The notes beneath the pieces are model-generated. The model saw only the letters and a list, made by a program, of their open reading frames with translations. It ran no database searches and was not told the origin of the DNA. From positions 1-7,117 of the forward strand of contig BNXT01000071.1 in assembly GCA_025999775.1 (NCBI GenBank): a DNA stretch of 7,117 bases, read 5' to 3'. Source of the DNA: Bacteroidia bacterium (lineage in GTDB: Bacteria > Bacteroidota > Bacteroidia > Bacteroidales > P3). Below are positions 6,801 through 7,117 of the stretch, piece by piece (within the stretch, counting starts at the first letter, position 1; every line of letters starts with the position of its first letter). The translations under genes and the position numbers were made by a program.

Positions 6801-7109
6801 TTAACCAATAGATTCAATCTGGATTTGGGTGATGTAATCCCTGTGTCCGTTAGTCTTTCGATAGCCTTTACGGCGTTTCTTTTTAAAGACGATTACTTTT
6901 TCTCCGCGAGTCTGCATAAGCACCTTCGCTGTTACTTTTTTGCCGGCAACGAATGGCGTACCTATGGTAACTTCGCCATTTTCGTCGGTCAGGAGCACGT
7001 TCTCAAACTCTACCGTGTCGCCTACTTCGGCTTCCAAACGGTGAACGAAGTGTTTTTGGTCCTTCGTAACCTTAAACTGCTGCCCTGCGATGTCAACAAT
7101 TGCGTACAT
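6801..7109 (-). CDS. rplU: 50S ribosomal protein L21 (bL21)
   Basis: Large-subunit ribosomal protein that binds 23S rRNA. The 102 residues cover the whole family length. Recognisable segments are MYAIVDIAGQQFKV (1-14), the acidic middle EVGDTVEFENVLL (28-40), and the basic RNA-binding stretch KKKRRKGYRKTNGHRD (76-91), followed by the terminal ITQIQIESI. The ATG at 7109 is the natural start because the family begins M-YAIV. Only eight bases lie upstream within the window, so the promoter and leader of the rplU-rpmA unit are out of view. It is first of the visible rplU-rpmA-serS cluster. Confidence 0.98.
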   Translation of the reverse strand: MYAIVDIAGQQFKVTKDQKHFVHRLEAEVGDTVEFENVLLTDENGEVTIGTPFVAGKKVTAKVLMQTRGEKVIVFKKKRRKGYRKTNGHRDYITQIQIESIG

Positions 7110-7117
7110 AATTTATG

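Overview
The window looks like a core chromosomal segment of a Bacteroidota bacterium, most likely of the order Bacteroidales. Three things point there: two copies of the phylum's TAnnTTTG type -7 promoter box, the near absence of Shine-Dalgarno sequences before the start codons, and the sequence character of the proteins (UvrA, SerRS, L21, L27 and a Bacteroidota-type TPR lipid-free exported protein). The species cannot be named from this sequence.

Layout. Positions 1-345 are a tandem array of 49 head-to-tail copies of the heptamer TTCATTG, which runs off the left edge of the window. The array stops next to a promoter at about 347-380, which drives uvrA (385-3210, + strand), the damage-recognition ATPase of nucleotide excision repair. 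Everything to the right is on the - strand. Read in its own direction it is rplU (L21), rpmA (L27), a strong intrinsic terminator, serS (seryl-tRNA synthetase), a second terminator-like hairpin that holds the serS stop codon in its loop, and then a separate promoter and a 612-residue secreted TPR-repeat protein. The TPR gene converges on uvrA with only 32 bp between the stop codons.

Function. rplU, rpmA and serS form a translation cluster: two large-subunit ribosomal proteins and an aminoacyl-tRNA synthetase, with serS probably partly uncoupled by the terminator. uvrA and the TPR gene appear to be single-gene transcription units. Their start regions share one design, a TAnnTTTG box followed by only four bases (NACT) and then ATG, which predicts leaderless or nearly leaderless mRNAs.

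The protein-coding part is ordinary housekeeping and I see no new multi-gene system in it. The parts most worth a second look are the heptamer array with its internal 84-bp higher-order periodicity placed directly against the uvrA promoter, the paired leaderless-type starts, the hairpins that overlap gene ends, and a missing cysteine in the first CxxC of UvrA.
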